A stretch of DNA of 44,810 nt from WHTB01 sp050699035. GTDB lineage: Bacteria > Actinomycetota > Actinomycetes > Propionibacteriales > Nocardioidaceae. Positions 18,764 to 27,552 of this stretch are shown here, one piece after another. Under the pieces are notes generated by a model. The model searched no databases. It had not been told where the DNA came from and worked only from the letters and a program-made list of their open reading frames with translations. Each line of letters starts with the position of its first letter. The stretch's first letter is position 1. The stretch spans positions 1 through 44,810 of the forward strand of contig JBOHDE010000005.1 in assembly GCA_050699035.1 (NCBI GenBank). Direction: 5' to 3'. The position numbers and the translations under genes are program-made.

Positions 18764-18808
18764 AGTCGGTGCCCGGCCCCGGACTGAGTCCAGAACCGGG
18801 CACCGACT
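18764..18808 (-). terminator. Hairpin between binding-protein and permease genes (attenuator-like)
   Basis: A perfect 13-bp stem (18764-18776 with 18796-18808) encloses 19 nt that can form an inner ggact/agtcc stem. Placed inside the operon after the substrate-binding gene, it may stabilise that message or lower permease expression. Confidence 0.55.
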
Positions 18809-18847
18809 GCCTTCACCTGCCTAACACGGCTTGCTGGCGGACAGGGA

Positions 18848-20611
18848 CTACTCCTCGACCCCCATGTTCAGGTAGTCGTACATGCCGAACGCCTCACTGA
18901 CGAAGACGTTCGTCAGGCCCTGACCGCGCACCAACAGGCTCTTGGCGTACACGCCCGGGAAGAAGACCGCCTCCTCCATGACGCGCTTGTCGATCTCGCC
19001 CCACAGCTTGTTGCGGGCGTCCTCGTCGAGCTCGAGCAGAGCCTCGTCGAGCATCTTGTCGACCTCGGGGATGCGGACGCTGGTGTTGGACGAACCACCG
19101 GCCGGCCGGATCACCCGGCTGTCGACGATCTGGGACAGGAAGCCGAAGCCGTCGTTCCAGTCCGCGCCCCAGCCGTTGATGGCCAGGCCGAGGTTGTTCT
19201 TGACGACGTACGGCGGGTTGCCGGCGAACTGGGAGAAGTAGTCGCCCTGCGGGAACGGACGCAGCGTCAGCTTGATGCCGACCCGGCTCAGCGCCTGCTG
19301 GAACGCCTCGGCGGTCGCCTTCTCGCGCGGCCGCTCGGCCCGGTAGGCGATGTTGGTCTCGAAGCCGTCGGGCTGGCCGCAGGCCTCCAGGTGCTCCTTC
19401 GCCTTATCGAGGTCGCCCTTGTTGTCCTCACCCGCGGGGTAGAGGTCGAACTTCTCGTAGCCCGGGATCTGTGGCGGCAGGACGGTGGTGGCGATGTCGC
19501 CGCCGGCGAACTCGCCACCGAACGCCGTCTGGTAGGCCGTCCGGTCCATCGCGTACATGATCGCCTTGCGGCAGTCGATGTTGTCGAGCGGCTTCACCGT
19601 CGGGTTGATCGAGGTGTACCAGTTCCGCGCGATGCTGGCATTGTCGGCGTTCTTCTTCAGCTCCGGGTCGCCGAGGACACGGCTCAGCGAAGCGGGCTGC
19701 ACGCCGGTGCCGGCGATGTCGATGTGCAAGTCGCCGGAGATCAGCCGGTTGTCGATGTCGTCGGGGTTGACGTTGAGCGTCACCTCGTACTTGTCCGGCA
19801 GGGCCTTGCGGTACTCGTCGGTGCTTTGGTCCCACTCCGGGTTGCGGACGAGGCTGAAACTCTTGCCGGCCTCGAAGTCCGCGAACATGTACGGACCGGA
19901 CGAGATGATCTCGTTGCGGTACTTCGCACCGGTGTCCTTGGCCTCGGGCACCGGCATCGTCTGGGCCAGTTGGGCCATGAAGTCGAAGCCGCTGAAGGGC
20001 GCCTTCAGGTGGAACACGATCGTGTAGTCGTCAGGTGTCTCGATCGCCTGGTCGGTGTTCATGTCCTTGGTGCGGTACGGACCGTCGTACCCCTTGGGCA
20101 GGTCGAGGAACGCCTCGAAGTAGGCCGGCCCGTTGGGGAAGGTCGTCTTGTCCGTCGACCGCAGCACGGCGTGCTTGACGTCCTTGGACGTCACCTCGGT
20201 GCCGTCCTGGTACTTGACGCCCTTCTTGATCTTGTACGTCCAGGTCTTGCCGCCGTCACTCGGCTCGCCGAGGTCTTCGGCGAGGTCCGGGACCAGCTCG
20301 TTGCTCTCCTTGCCCGGCGCGGGCTTGAACATCAGCAGCGAGCGGCCGTACAGGCGGGCGAAGTTCCACGAGTAGCCGTAGTAGGTCTCACCCGTGTCGA
20401 GCGAGTCCCAGTCACCGTTGTTGGCGACCTTGATCGTGCCGCCCTTCTTGTCGGACGGGTTGAAAACGCCCTCGACCGCGGCGTTGAAAGCGGGCTCACT
20501 GCCCCCACCGCCGTCGCCGTCTCCGTCGGTGCCACCGCCGCCGCAGGCCGCGAGGCCGAACGAGGCGACTGCAGCGAGGGCGACCAGGGCCCTCCATCGC
20601 TTGGTGTTCAT
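18848..20611 (-). CDS. Peptide ABC transporter substrate-binding lipoprotein (SBP family 5)
   Basis: Extracellular peptide-binding lipoprotein of 587 residues. A lipoprotein signal peptide ends in the lipobox LAAC with lipidated Cys23, followed by a Gly/Asp-rich linker (about 24-38). The family 5 (OppA/DppA) fold shows in LVPDLAEDLGEPSDGGKTWTY, KKGVKYQDGTEVTSKDVKHAV and SSGPYMFADFEAGKSFSLVRN. ATG 20611 has a ribosome site (AGAAGGGGTG). It lies second in the operon, between the two permease genes. A nickel- or sugar-type ligand cannot be excluded, since family 5 proteins are diverse. Confidence 0.9.
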   Translation of the reverse strand: MNTKRWRALVALAAVASFGLAACGGGGTDGDGDGGGGSEPAFNAAVEGVFNPSDKKGGTIKVANNGDWDSLDTGETYYGYSWNFARLYGRSLLMFKPAPGKESNELVPDLAEDLGEPSDGGKTWTYKIKKGVKYQDGTEVTSKDVKHAVLRSTDKTTFPNGPAYFEAFLDLPKGYDGPYRTKDMNTDQAIETPDDYTIVFHLKAPFSGFDFMAQLAQTMPVPEAKDTGAKYRNEIISSGPYMFADFEAGKSFSLVRNPEWDQSTDEYRKALPDKYEVTLNVNPDDIDNRLISGDLHIDIAGTGVQPASLSRVLGDPELKKNADNASIARNWYTSINPTVKPLDNIDCRKAIMYAMDRTAYQTAFGGEFAGGDIATTVLPPQIPGYEKFDLYPAGEDNKGDLDKAKEHLEACGQPDGFETNIAYRAERPREKATAEAFQQALSRVGIKLTLRPFPQGDYFSQFAGNPPYVVKNNLGLAINGWGADWNDGFGFLSQIVDSRVIRPAGGSSNTSVRIPEVDKMLDEALLELDEDARNKLWGEIDKRVMEEAVFFPGVYAKSLLVRGQGLTNVFVSEAFGMYDYLNMGVEE

Positions 20612-20672
20612 CGTGCAGTTACACCCCTTCTAGTCAGGAGGTAGGTGGGAGCAGGGACATTCATTCGCGTTC

Positions 20673-21668
20673 CTATCGGGTCCGGGGATCGAGTGCGTCG
20701 CGCAGCCCGTCCCCGAACAGGTTGAAGGCCAGGACGGTGACGAAGATCGCCATGCCGGGCCAGAGCATGAAGTGCGGCATGGTGTAGAAGGCCACTGCCT
20801 CGGACAGCATGCCGCCCCAGGTCGCCGTCGGTGGCCGGATGCCGACACCTAGGAAGGACAGCGACGCCTCGAAGATGATGTTGGTCGGGATCAGCAGCGT
20901 CGCGTAGACGAGGATCGGGGCCATCAGGTTGGGCAGCAGCTCTTTGAACAGGATGTAGGAGTTCTTCGCCCCGATGCTGCGCGCGGCGTCGACGAACTCG
21001 CGCTCTCGCAGCGACAGCGTCTGGCCGCGCACGATGCGCCCGATGTAGGGCCAGCTGAAGAAGCCGATGATGAACACCAACAGCACGATGCGCAGCATGT
21101 CGCCGCCGAGGCCGAACGCCTTGTCGGGCACTACGCCGGCGAGGGCGATGGCGAAGACCAACAACGGAAACGCGAGGAACGCGTCCATGACCCGGCTGAT
21201 GACGGCGTCGACCCAGCCGCCGAAGAAGCCGGCCACGACGCCCAGGGTCGTGCCGAGCAGCACCGACAGCATGGTGGCGAAGAAGGCGATCAGCAGCGAG
21301 ATCCGCGACCCGTAGACCACCCGGCTGAAGATGTCGCGGCCGTTGACCGGCTCCAGGCCCATCAGGTGGTCCCAGCTGATGCCGCCGAAGCCGCCGAGCG
21401 GGGCCAGCGTGCCGCCGGCGGTGTCGATCAGGTCCTGGTGGAACTCGTTCGGCGGATGCCCGAGGAGCCGGACGATGAGCGGGGCGAAGATCGCCATCAG
21501 CACGAGCAGAAGCACGATCGTGGCGCCGCCGAGCGCTACCTTGTCGCGTTTCAGCCGCATCCAGGCGATCTGTCCGAGCGAGCGCCCCTCGATCTTCCCG
21601 GCACCCACCAGCACAGCCTCGGGCTGCGCGATGCTCGAGCCAGGCTCGACCTCGAGTGGCGTGCTCAC
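20673..21668 (-). CDS. Peptide ABC transporter permease (OppC/DppC type)
   Basis: A 331-residue membrane subunit, first gene of the five-gene importer operon. It has an N-terminal cytoplasmic segment of about 40 residues (RSLGQIAWMRLKRDKVALGG is typical of OppC), six hydrophobic helices, and the EAA loop EREFVDAARSIGAKNSYILFKELLPN. I chose GTG 21668 because it has the strong ribosome site GAGGGGAG 9 nt upstream. A frame from 21776 is longer but lacks support. The region 21669-21800 is non-coding. It holds a -35-like TTGACT on the minus strand but no convincing -10. Confidence 0.9.
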   Translation of the reverse strand: MSTPLEVEPGSSIAQPEAVLVGAGKIEGRSLGQIAWMRLKRDKVALGGATIVLLLVLMAIFAPLIVRLLGHPPNEFHQDLIDTAGGTLAPLGGFGGISWDHLMGLEPVNGRDIFSRVVYGSRISLLIAFFATMLSVLLGTTLGVVAGFFGGWVDAVISRVMDAFLAFPLLVFAIALAGVVPDKAFGLGGDMLRIVLLVFIIGFFSWPYIGRIVRGQTLSLREREFVDAARSIGAKNSYILFKELLPNLMAPILVYATLLIPTNIIFEASLSFLGVGIRPPTATWGGMLSEAVAFYTMPHFMLWPGMAIFVTVLAFNLFGDGLRDALDPRTR

Positions 21669-21800
21669 GCGATATGGCTCCCCTCGGCTGTGGGCGTGCG
21701 AAAACGGCGATTTCCGACGCTCAACCTCGCTCCCATCATGCAACGAGTCAAGTAGCGACAGGGGTGCGTTGCTCAATCGTGACCGCTGGCCGCGGTGGGC

Positions 21801-22652
21801 TCACGCGCCTGGGTCGGGCTGTGCGCCAGCGCGGATGTCCGGCAGCGGCGGGGGCGTGCCGCCCCAGGCCGGGCAGATGGCCTGGTGGTCGCACCAGCCG
21901 CATAGGACCGACCGGTGCGGGCGCCACTCTCCGGTCTCGGTGGCCCGCTTGATCGCCGCCCACAGCGCCTGGACCTTCCGCTCGGTCGCGATCAGGTCGC
22001 GCTCCTCGGGGACGTAGCGCAGCATCTCGCCGCTGCCGAGGTAGATCAGCTGCAGCATGCGGGGGAGCACACCGCGGGTGCGCCAGACCACCAAGGCGTA
22101 GAACTTCATCTGGAACAACGCCTTGGCCTCGAAGTACTCGCTCGGCGCCCGGCCGGTCTTGTAGTCGACAATGCGCACCTCGCCGGTGGGTGCGACGTCG
22201 ACCCGGTCGATGTAGCCGCGCAGCGTCAGGCCGGACTCGAGCAACGTCTCGACGTACACCTCGCGCTCGGTCGGCTCGAGGAGGCTCGGGTCCTCGAGGG
22301 TGAAGTAGCGGTCCAGCAGTGACCGGCACTGCTGGAGCCAGCCAGCCAGGTCAGGACCCTCGTCGCCGAACATCTCCGCGAGCTCCGGGGCCTCGGCGAG
22401 CAGGTCGGTCCAGGCCGGCTGGAGCAGCTCGCCGGCCTGCGCCGGTGTGCGCTCGGCGGCCGGCAGGTCGAACAGCCGCTCGAGGACCGAGTGCACGACG
22501 GTGCCGCGCACGGCGTCGGGGCTCGGTGTCTCGGGCAGCTTGTCGATCACCCGGAACCGGTAGAGCAGCGGACACGTCATGAAGTCGCTGGCCCGGCTGG
22601 GCGACAGCGACGCGAGCCTCTGCTCGGCCGTGTCGGGAGTCTCTACCGTCAT
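21801..22652 (-). CDS. RecB-family PD-(D/E)XK nuclease with Fe-S-type cysteines
   Basis: A 283-residue nuclease-like protein related to the C-terminal domain of RecB/AddB and to Cas4. N-terminal SPSRASDFMTCPLLYRFR gives the first cysteine. The PD-(D/E)XK core is GYIDRVDVAPTGEVRIVDYKTGRAP, and the Q-containing helix follows (KALFQMKFYALV). The C-terminal CGWCDHQAICP supplies the other three cysteines of a probable 4Fe-4S cluster. It is conserved next to trmI in actinobacteria, with a presumed role in DNA repair. The start ATG 22652 has a TAGCCT box 7 nt upstream, divergent from the M50 protease gene. Confidence 0.88.
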   Translation of the reverse strand: MTVETPDTAEQRLASLSPSRASDFMTCPLLYRFRVIDKLPETPSPDAVRGTVVHSVLERLFDLPAAERTPAQAGELLQPAWTDLLAEAPELAEMFGDEGPDLAGWLQQCRSLLDRYFTLEDPSLLEPTEREVYVETLLESGLTLRGYIDRVDVAPTGEVRIVDYKTGRAPSEYFEAKALFQMKFYALVVWRTRGVLPRMLQLIYLGSGEMLRYVPEERDLIATERKVQALWAAIKRATETGEWRPHRSVLCGWCDHQAICPAWGGTPPPLPDIRAGAQPDPGA

Positions 22653-22659
22653 GACGACC

Positions 22660-22665
22660 AGGCTA
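22660..22665 (-). promoter_or_regulatory. -10 box of a leaderless promoter (RecB-like gene)
   Basis: On the minus strand TAGCCT lies 7 nt before ATG 22652. It is divergent from the M50 gene promoter 97 bp away. Confidence 0.6.
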
Positions 22666-22761
22666 GGTCACGCCGCCGACAACGCCGCTGACTCCGCGTG
22701 TACGGACCGGCAGCGAAGCGTCGTCCGGCCCGGCGATGCTGTGCGCTTCGCCGATGCGGAC

Positions 22762-22767
22762 TAGCGT
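22762..22767 (+). promoter_or_regulatory. -10 box of a leaderless promoter (M50 protease)
   Basis: TAGCGT lies 6 nt before GTG 22774. Confidence 0.55.
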
Positions 22768-22773
22768 GGGGGT

Positions 22774-23931
22774 GTGGAGTCTGCACACCGAACGGAGCGC
22801 GAGCCCGAGCCGCGCCGACCAGCGCGCCCGCCGGGCACCCTTCGCATTGCCCAGATCGCCGGCGTGGACGTCTTCGTCCGCGCGTCGTGGCTGCTGATCG
22901 CGGCCCTGATCAGCGTGCTGTTCGCCCCGCGCATCCAAGACGTCGCGCCTGGTCTTGGCGGCCTGGCCTACGTCGCCGGCCTCGCGTTCGCCGTACTCCT
23001 CTATCTGTCCGTGCTCTTGCACGAGCTGTCGCATGCGCTGGCCGCAAAGGGCTTCGGCATGCCGGTGCGGTCGGTGACCCTGCACTTCCTCGGCGGTGTC
23101 ACCGAGATCGAGGGCGAGCCGCCGACCCCGTGGCGCGAGTTCGTGGTCGCGGTGGTCGGGCCGTTGACGTCGCTGGCGCTGGGCGGGCTCGCCTACCTCG
23201 CCATCGACCCCGCCCCCGAAGGTCTGTTGACCTTCGTGGTCGAGGGTCTGGCGATCGCCAACATCGTGGTCGGCGTCCTCAACCTGGTGCCGGGCCTGCC
23301 GCTCGACGGCGGCCGGGTGCTGCGCGCCGTCGTGTGGTGGCTGACCCGGCGGCCGCACTTCGCGACGACCGTGGCCGGCTGGAGTGGGCGGGTCGTGGCG
23401 ATCCTCGCGCTGGTCACGCCGATGCTGCTCGGCGCGTTCACGTCGATCGAGCCGCAGCTGTTCGACTACTTCCTGGCCGGCGTGATCGGGCTGTTCCTCT
23501 GGGAGGGCGCGTCACAGGCCCTGGTCGGGGCCAAGATCCGGCGCAAGCTGCCGGGGCTGCACGCCCGCACGATCGCCCGCCGGGCCATCGGCGTCGAGCG
23601 TGACCTACCGCTGGCGGAGGCGATCCGCCGGGCGGAGGCCGAGCAGGCCGGCGGCATCGTCGTCCTCGAGACCGACGGCACCCCCAGCGGCGTCGTCGTC
23701 GAGTCAGCGGTCAGCGCGACGCCCGAGGAGCGCCGCCCGTGGGTCAACGTCGGCGCCGTCTCCCGTCCGGTCAAGCCTGGCCTGCTGCTCGAGGCCGACC
23801 TGTCCGGCGAGGAGCTGCTGCTCGCGATGCAGGCGACGCCGTCCAGCGAGTACGTCCTGGTCGAGCCGGACGGTCAGATCTACGGCGTGCTCGCGACCGC
23901 CGACGTCGACGCCGCGTTCGCCGCCGTCTAG
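22774..23931 (+). CDS. Site-2 protease family protein (M50, Rip3-like)
   Basis: Intramembrane zinc metalloprotease of about 385 residues. The zinc motif HELSH (His83, Glu84, His87) sits in the second or third hydrophobic helix, and the third ligand is in the motif LNLVPGLPLDGGR. A C-terminal cytoplasmic region (about 260-385) resembles a degenerate pair of CBS domains, as in the Rip3/SpoIVFB-like class that responds to nucleotides. Such proteases release membrane-bound regulators, but the substrate is unknown. GTG 22774 fits the leaderless promoter. The TAG stop is 20 bp before the trmI start. Confidence 0.9.
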   Translation: MESAHRTEREPEPRRPARPPGTLRIAQIAGVDVFVRASWLLIAALISVLFAPRIQDVAPGLGGLAYVAGLAFAVLLYLSVLLHELSHALAAKGFGMPVRSVTLHFLGGVTEIEGEPPTPWREFVVAVVGPLTSLALGGLAYLAIDPAPEGLLTFVVEGLAIANIVVGVLNLVPGLPLDGGRVLRAVVWWLTRRPHFATTVAGWSGRVVAILALVTPMLLGAFTSIEPQLFDYFLAGVIGLFLWEGASQALVGAKIRRKLPGLHARTIARRAIGVERDLPLAEAIRRAEAEQAGGIVVLETDGTPSGVVVESAVSATPEERRPWVNVGAVSRPVKPGLLLEADLSGEELLLAMQATPSSEYVLVEPDGQIYGVLATADVDAAFAAV

Positions 23932-23951
23932 TGGGTCCTGGGTCTCCGCAG

Positions 23952-24881
23952 ATGGCCGAGCAGCCGGTGGATCCGATGTCCGGCGTGCGCCGTGGACCCC
24001 TCCGCGCGGGGGAGTGGGTGCGCCTGACCGACCCCAAGGGGCGGCGTCACAACATCTGCCTCGAGGTGGGCAAGCGGTTCCACACCACGAAGGGCGGGAT
24101 GGACCACGACGCGATGATCGGTCAGCCCGAGGGCATCGTTGTCCGCAGTGCCGGCGGCGTGGACTACCTGGTGCTGCGTCCCCTGCTGAGCGAGTACGTC
24201 ACGTCGATGCCGCGTGGCGCCGCCGTGGTCTACCCCAAGGATGCCGCCCAGATCGTCGCGATGGCCGACATCTTCCCCGGGGCCCGGGTGGTGGAGGCGG
24301 GCGTCGGCTCCGGCGCGCTGACCTGCTCCCTGCTGCGAGCCGTCGGCGAGCACGGGCTGGTCTCGTCGTACGAACGCCGCGAGGACTTCGCCGAGATCGC
24401 CCGCCGCAACGTAGCGACGTTCTTCGGTGCCGACCACCCCGCCTGGCGGCTGACGGTCGGCGACCTGGTGGAGACCCTCCCGGCGAGCGAGGACCACGAG
24501 GTGGACCGGGTGGTCCTGGACATGCTGGCGCCCTGGGAGTGCGTGGACGCCGTGGGGGAGCGGCTGGTCGCAGGAGGGCTGGTCTGCGCCTACGTGGCCA
24601 CGACCACCCAGCTGTCCCGGATGGTCGAGACGCTGCGTGCGCACGGAGAGTTCACCGAGCCGCAGTCGTGGGAGACGCTGGTGCGCTCCTGGCACGTCGA
24701 GGGGCTGGCCGTCCGCCCCGAGCACCGGATGAACGGTCACACCGGGTTCCTGGTCACCGCCCGGCGGATGGCACCCGGCGTCCTGGCTCCCGAGAAGCGC
24801 CGACGGCCGGCGCCCGGGGCCTACGGAGATGACTACACCGGACCCCGCCGAACAGGTGTCGATTCCGACACAGATGGGTGA
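23952..24881 (+). CDS. trmI: tRNA (adenine-58-N1)-methyltransferase TrmI
   Basis: SAM-dependent enzyme that makes m1A58 in the T-loop of tRNA, as a tetramer. About 309 residues from ATG 23952. An in-frame GTG at 23931, touching the upstream stop, would add 7 residues. An N-terminal beta domain (GEWVRLTDPKGRRHNICLEVGK) is followed by the GTSH-type linker region and the Rossmann methyltransferase core with SAM motif VVEAGVGSGALTCSLL. Catalytic-side motifs VDRVVLDMLAPWECV and VCAYVATTTQLSRMVE follow. The last 35 or so residues are basic and disordered. It is conserved upstream of mpa in actinobacteria. Confidence 0.93.
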   Translation: MAEQPVDPMSGVRRGPLRAGEWVRLTDPKGRRHNICLEVGKRFHTTKGGMDHDAMIGQPEGIVVRSAGGVDYLVLRPLLSEYVTSMPRGAAVVYPKDAAQIVAMADIFPGARVVEAGVGSGALTCSLLRAVGEHGLVSSYERREDFAEIARRNVATFFGADHPAWRLTVGDLVETLPASEDHEVDRVVLDMLAPWECVDAVGERLVAGGLVCAYVATTTQLSRMVETLRAHGEFTEPQSWETLVRSWHVEGLAVRPEHRMNGHTGFLVTARRMAPGVLAPEKRRRPAPGAYGDDYTGPRRTGVDSDTDG

Positions 24882-24919
24882 CGGCGGTGGGACCTCACCC
24901 GTTCACGGGTATCCGCAGG

Positions 24920-24925
24920 TAGGGT
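24920..24925 (+). promoter_or_regulatory. -10 box upstream of mpa
   Basis: TAGGGT predicts a start near 24932 and a leader of about 49 nt. GGAGG at 24968-24972 then serves as ribosome site for GTG 24981. Confidence 0.5.
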
Positions 24926-24980
24926 CGTGTGACAGGCAAGGCACGACGCCCGAAGGGCCCCTGCTGCGGAGGTGATGGCG

Positions 24981-26723
24981 GTGTCGATTCACGACGACCC
25001 CAGACGTACACCCGAGGAGCTCGCGAGCCAGGTCCGCTTCCTTGAGCAGGAAGTCACCGAGCTGCGCCGGCGACTCACGTCCCACCCGTCACACTCGCGC
25101 GCGGTCGAGCAGCGGCTCGCCGAGACCCAGGCCTCGTTGGCCCAGATGAACGCCCAGAACGAGCGGCTCGCCGAGACGTTGCGGGAGGCCCGCGACCAGA
25201 TCATGACGCTGAAGGAGGAGGTCGACCGGTTGGCGCAGCCGCCGGCCGGGTTCGGCACGTTCCTGCAGCGCAACGACGACGACACGGTCGACATCTTCAC
25301 CGGCGGTCGCAAGCTGCGGGTGAGTGTCAGCCCGTCGATCGATCTCGACAAGGTGCGCAAGGGCCAGGAGGTCATGCTCAACGAGGCTCTGAACGTCGTC
25401 GCCGCTCTCGAGTACGAGGAGATCGGCGAGGTCGTGATGCTCAAGGAGCTGCTGGCCGACGGCGAGCGGGCGCTGGTGATCGCCAACGCCGACGAGGAGC
25501 GTGTCGTCCGCATCGCCGAGCCGCTGCACGGGAGCAAGATGCGGGCCGGCGACTCGCTGCTGCTCGACGCCCGCGCCGGGTACGTCTACGAGCGGATCCC
25601 GAAGAGCGAGGTGGAGGAGCTCATCCTCGAAGAGGTCCCCGACATCGACTACGAGCGGATCGGCGGTCTGCGAGGCCAGATCGAGCAGATCCGCGACGCG
25701 ATCGAGCTGCCGTACCTCTACCCGGACGTGTTCGCCGAGCACGAGCTGAAGCCGCCGAAGGGCGTCTTGCTGTACGGCCCACCCGGCTGCGGCAAGACCC
25801 TGATCGCCAAGGCCGTCGCCAACTCGCTGGCCAAGAAGGTCGCCGCGAAGACCGGCCAGGAGGGCAAGAGCTTCTTCCTGAACATCAAGGGCCCCGAGCT
25901 GCTCAACAAGTACGTCGGCGAGACCGAGCGGCATATCCGGCTGGTGTTCCAGCGGGCCCGTGAGAAGGCCAGCGAGGGCACGCCCGTGATCGTGTTCTTC
26001 GACGAGATGGACTCGCTGTTCCGTACTCGCGGATCGGGGGTGTCCTCCGACGTCGAGAACACCATCGTGCCGCAGCTGCTCAGTGAGATCGACGGCGTCG
26101 AGGGCCTCGAGAACGTCATCGTGATCGGTGCGTCCAACCGTGAGGACATGATCGACCCGGCGATTCTGCGGCCCGGCCGGCTCGACGTGAAGATCAAGAT
26201 CGAGCGGCCCGACGCCGAGTCGGCCCGCGACATCTTCTCGAAGTACCTCACTCCCGGCCTGCCGCTGCACGACGACGACCTCGGGGAGTTCGGCGGCGAC
26301 CGGGTGTCCTGCGTCAACGGCATGATCCAGCGCACCGTCGAGCGGATGTACACCGAGGTCGAGGAGAACCGCTTCCTCGAGGTGACGTACGCCAACGGCG
26401 ACAAGGAGATCCTGTACTTCAAGGACTTCAACTCCGGCGCGATGATCCAGAACATCGTCGACCGCGCCAAGAAGATGGCGATCAAGGACCTGCTCGACAA
26501 CGAGCAGCGTGGCCTGAGGGTCCAGCACATGCTGCAGGCCTGCATCGACGAGTTCAAGGAGAACGAGGACCTGCCCAACACCACCAACCCCGACGACTGG
26601 GCCCGCATCTCCGGCAAGAAGGGCGAGCGGATCGTCTTCATCCGCACCCTGATCTCGGGCAAGCAGGGCACCGAGGCCGGCCGGTCGATCGACACGGTGG
26701 CCAACACCGGGCAGTACCTCTGA
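24981..26723 (+). CDS. mpa: Proteasome ATPase Mpa/ARC
   Basis: Hexameric AAA unfoldase that recognises Pup-tagged proteins and feeds them into the 20S core, about 580 residues. An N-terminal coiled coil (about 15-90, VRFLEQEVTELRRRL) binds Pup. Two OB domains follow (about 95-235). The AAA module (from about 240) has Walker A GPPGCGKT, Walker B VIVFFDEMDSLF and sensor/arginine finger region (GASNREDMIDPAILRPGRLD). The C-terminus ends GQYL, the motif that docks on the proteasome alpha ring. GTG 24981 is preferred because GGAGG lies 8 nt upstream; GTG 24972 and ATG 24975 overlap that site. Confidence 0.95.
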   Translation: MSIHDDPRRTPEELASQVRFLEQEVTELRRRLTSHPSHSRAVEQRLAETQASLAQMNAQNERLAETLREARDQIMTLKEEVDRLAQPPAGFGTFLQRNDDDTVDIFTGGRKLRVSVSPSIDLDKVRKGQEVMLNEALNVVAALEYEEIGEVVMLKELLADGERALVIANADEERVVRIAEPLHGSKMRAGDSLLLDARAGYVYERIPKSEVEELILEEVPDIDYERIGGLRGQIEQIRDAIELPYLYPDVFAEHELKPPKGVLLYGPPGCGKTLIAKAVANSLAKKVAAKTGQEGKSFFLNIKGPELLNKYVGETERHIRLVFQRAREKASEGTPVIVFFDEMDSLFRTRGSGVSSDVENTIVPQLLSEIDGVEGLENVIVIGASNREDMIDPAILRPGRLDVKIKIERPDAESARDIFSKYLTPGLPLHDDDLGEFGGDRVSCVNGMIQRTVERMYTEVEENRFLEVTYANGDKEILYFKDFNSGAMIQNIVDRAKKMAIKDLLDNEQRGLRVQHMLQACIDEFKENEDLPNTTNPDDWARISGKKGERIVFIRTLISGKQGTEAGRSIDTVANTGQYL

Positions 26724-26796
26724 CCGATGGCCGGCGCTGGTCGCGTCGTTCGTCGACAAGATCGACCGGTCCATCGCCGAGCGGGTCGAGCAGCAG

Positions 26797-27024
26797 GTGG
26801 CCGAGCGCGACCATGGGCTGAAGCGGCTGCATCGGCTGGACGAGGGCGCGCGGATCCGCCAGTTCGTACTCGGCCTGGTGTCGATGGGCACCGGGGTCCC
26901 GATCACTCTGTTCGCCAGCGGGATGACGGTCGGCGAGAACAACGTCGCGGGTATAGCGGTGGCGTGGCTGGGCATCGTCGGCGTCAACGTCTCCCACGCC
27001 TGGAGTCTCCGCCGGCCCTCGTAG
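26797..27024 (+). CDS. Small two-helix membrane protein, 5' end possibly frameshifted
   Basis: Unrecognised family. From GTG 26797 the product is 75 residues with two hydrophobic helices (FVLGLVSMGTGVPITLFASGM and VAGIAVAWLGIVGVNV) and a basic start. The same frame carries clear coding signal for about 20 codons further upstream (ALVASFVDKIDRSIAERVEQ), but has no ATG or GTG there, only CTG 26737. An ATG at 26727 would join this frame if one G at 26733-26734 were removed, giving a protein of about 98 residues. It therefore may be a damaged gene or contain a sequence error. The TAG stop forms part of the GNAT gene's -10 box. Confidence 0.5.
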   Translation: MAERDHGLKRLHRLDEGARIRQFVLGLVSMGTGVPITLFASGMTVGENNVAGIAVAWLGIVGVNVSHAWSLRRPS

Positions 27025-27027
27025 GAT
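27022..27027 (+). promoter_or_regulatory. -10 box of a leaderless promoter (GNAT gene), fused to the upstream stop
   Basis: TAGGAT starts with the TAG stop of the membrane-protein gene and lies 6 nt before GTG 27034. Confidence 0.55.
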
Positions 27028-27033
27028 TGGCCG

Positions 27034-27552
27034 GTGGACTTCACCTTCCGGACCTACGAGCACCCCGACGTACGCGCGATGACCGCCGCCGTCGAGGAGG
27101 AGTACCGCGAGCTGTACGGCGGTGACGGTGACACCGCACCGGTCGACGTCGCCGACTTCGAGCACCCGACCGGCTGGTTCGCGGTCGGCTACCTGGACGG
27201 GAAGCCGGTGGCGATGGGCGGCTGGCGCAGGCATCCGCCTGGCGCGGTGCCCGGCGAGCGGCCCGGTGAGATCAAGCGGATGTACGTCGTCCCCGAGGCC
27301 CGTGGCCGCGGGCTGTCGAGGCTGATGCTGCGCGCGATCGAGGACTCCGCACGCGCCGCCGGCGTCGACTGGCTGGTGCTCGAGACCGGCCTGGAGCAGC
27401 CGGCCGCGGTCAGCCTCTACCGCGCGACCGGCTACGTCGACATTCCCCACTTCGGCTACTACGCCGACGACCACCGGGCCATCCACCTCGGCAAGGACAT
27501 CACCAAGAACGCCACCGAAGCCTCCCCGGTCTCAGCGCGGAAGCGTGCGTAG
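27034..27552 (+). CDS. GNAT family N-acetyltransferase
   Basis: A 172-residue acetyl-CoA-dependent acyltransferase. Motif A for acetyl-CoA binding is RMYVVPEARGRGLSRLMLRA (R/Q-x-x-G-x-G/A type), preceded by the beta-strand segment GKPVAMGGWRRH. Motif B is VDWLVLETGLEQPAAVSLYRATGYVDI. Substrate unknown. GTG 27034 fits the leaderless promoter. The 3' end overlaps the convergent Nudix gene by 21 bp. Location between mpa and dop does not by itself imply a proteasome role. Confidence 0.88.
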   Translation: MDFTFRTYEHPDVRAMTAAVEEEYRELYGGDGDTAPVDVADFEHPTGWFAVGYLDGKPVAMGGWRRHPPGAVPGERPGEIKRMYVVPEARGRGLSRLMLRAIEDSARAAGVDWLVLETGLEQPAAVSLYRATGYVDIPHFGYYADDHRAIHLGKDITKNATEASPVSARKRA

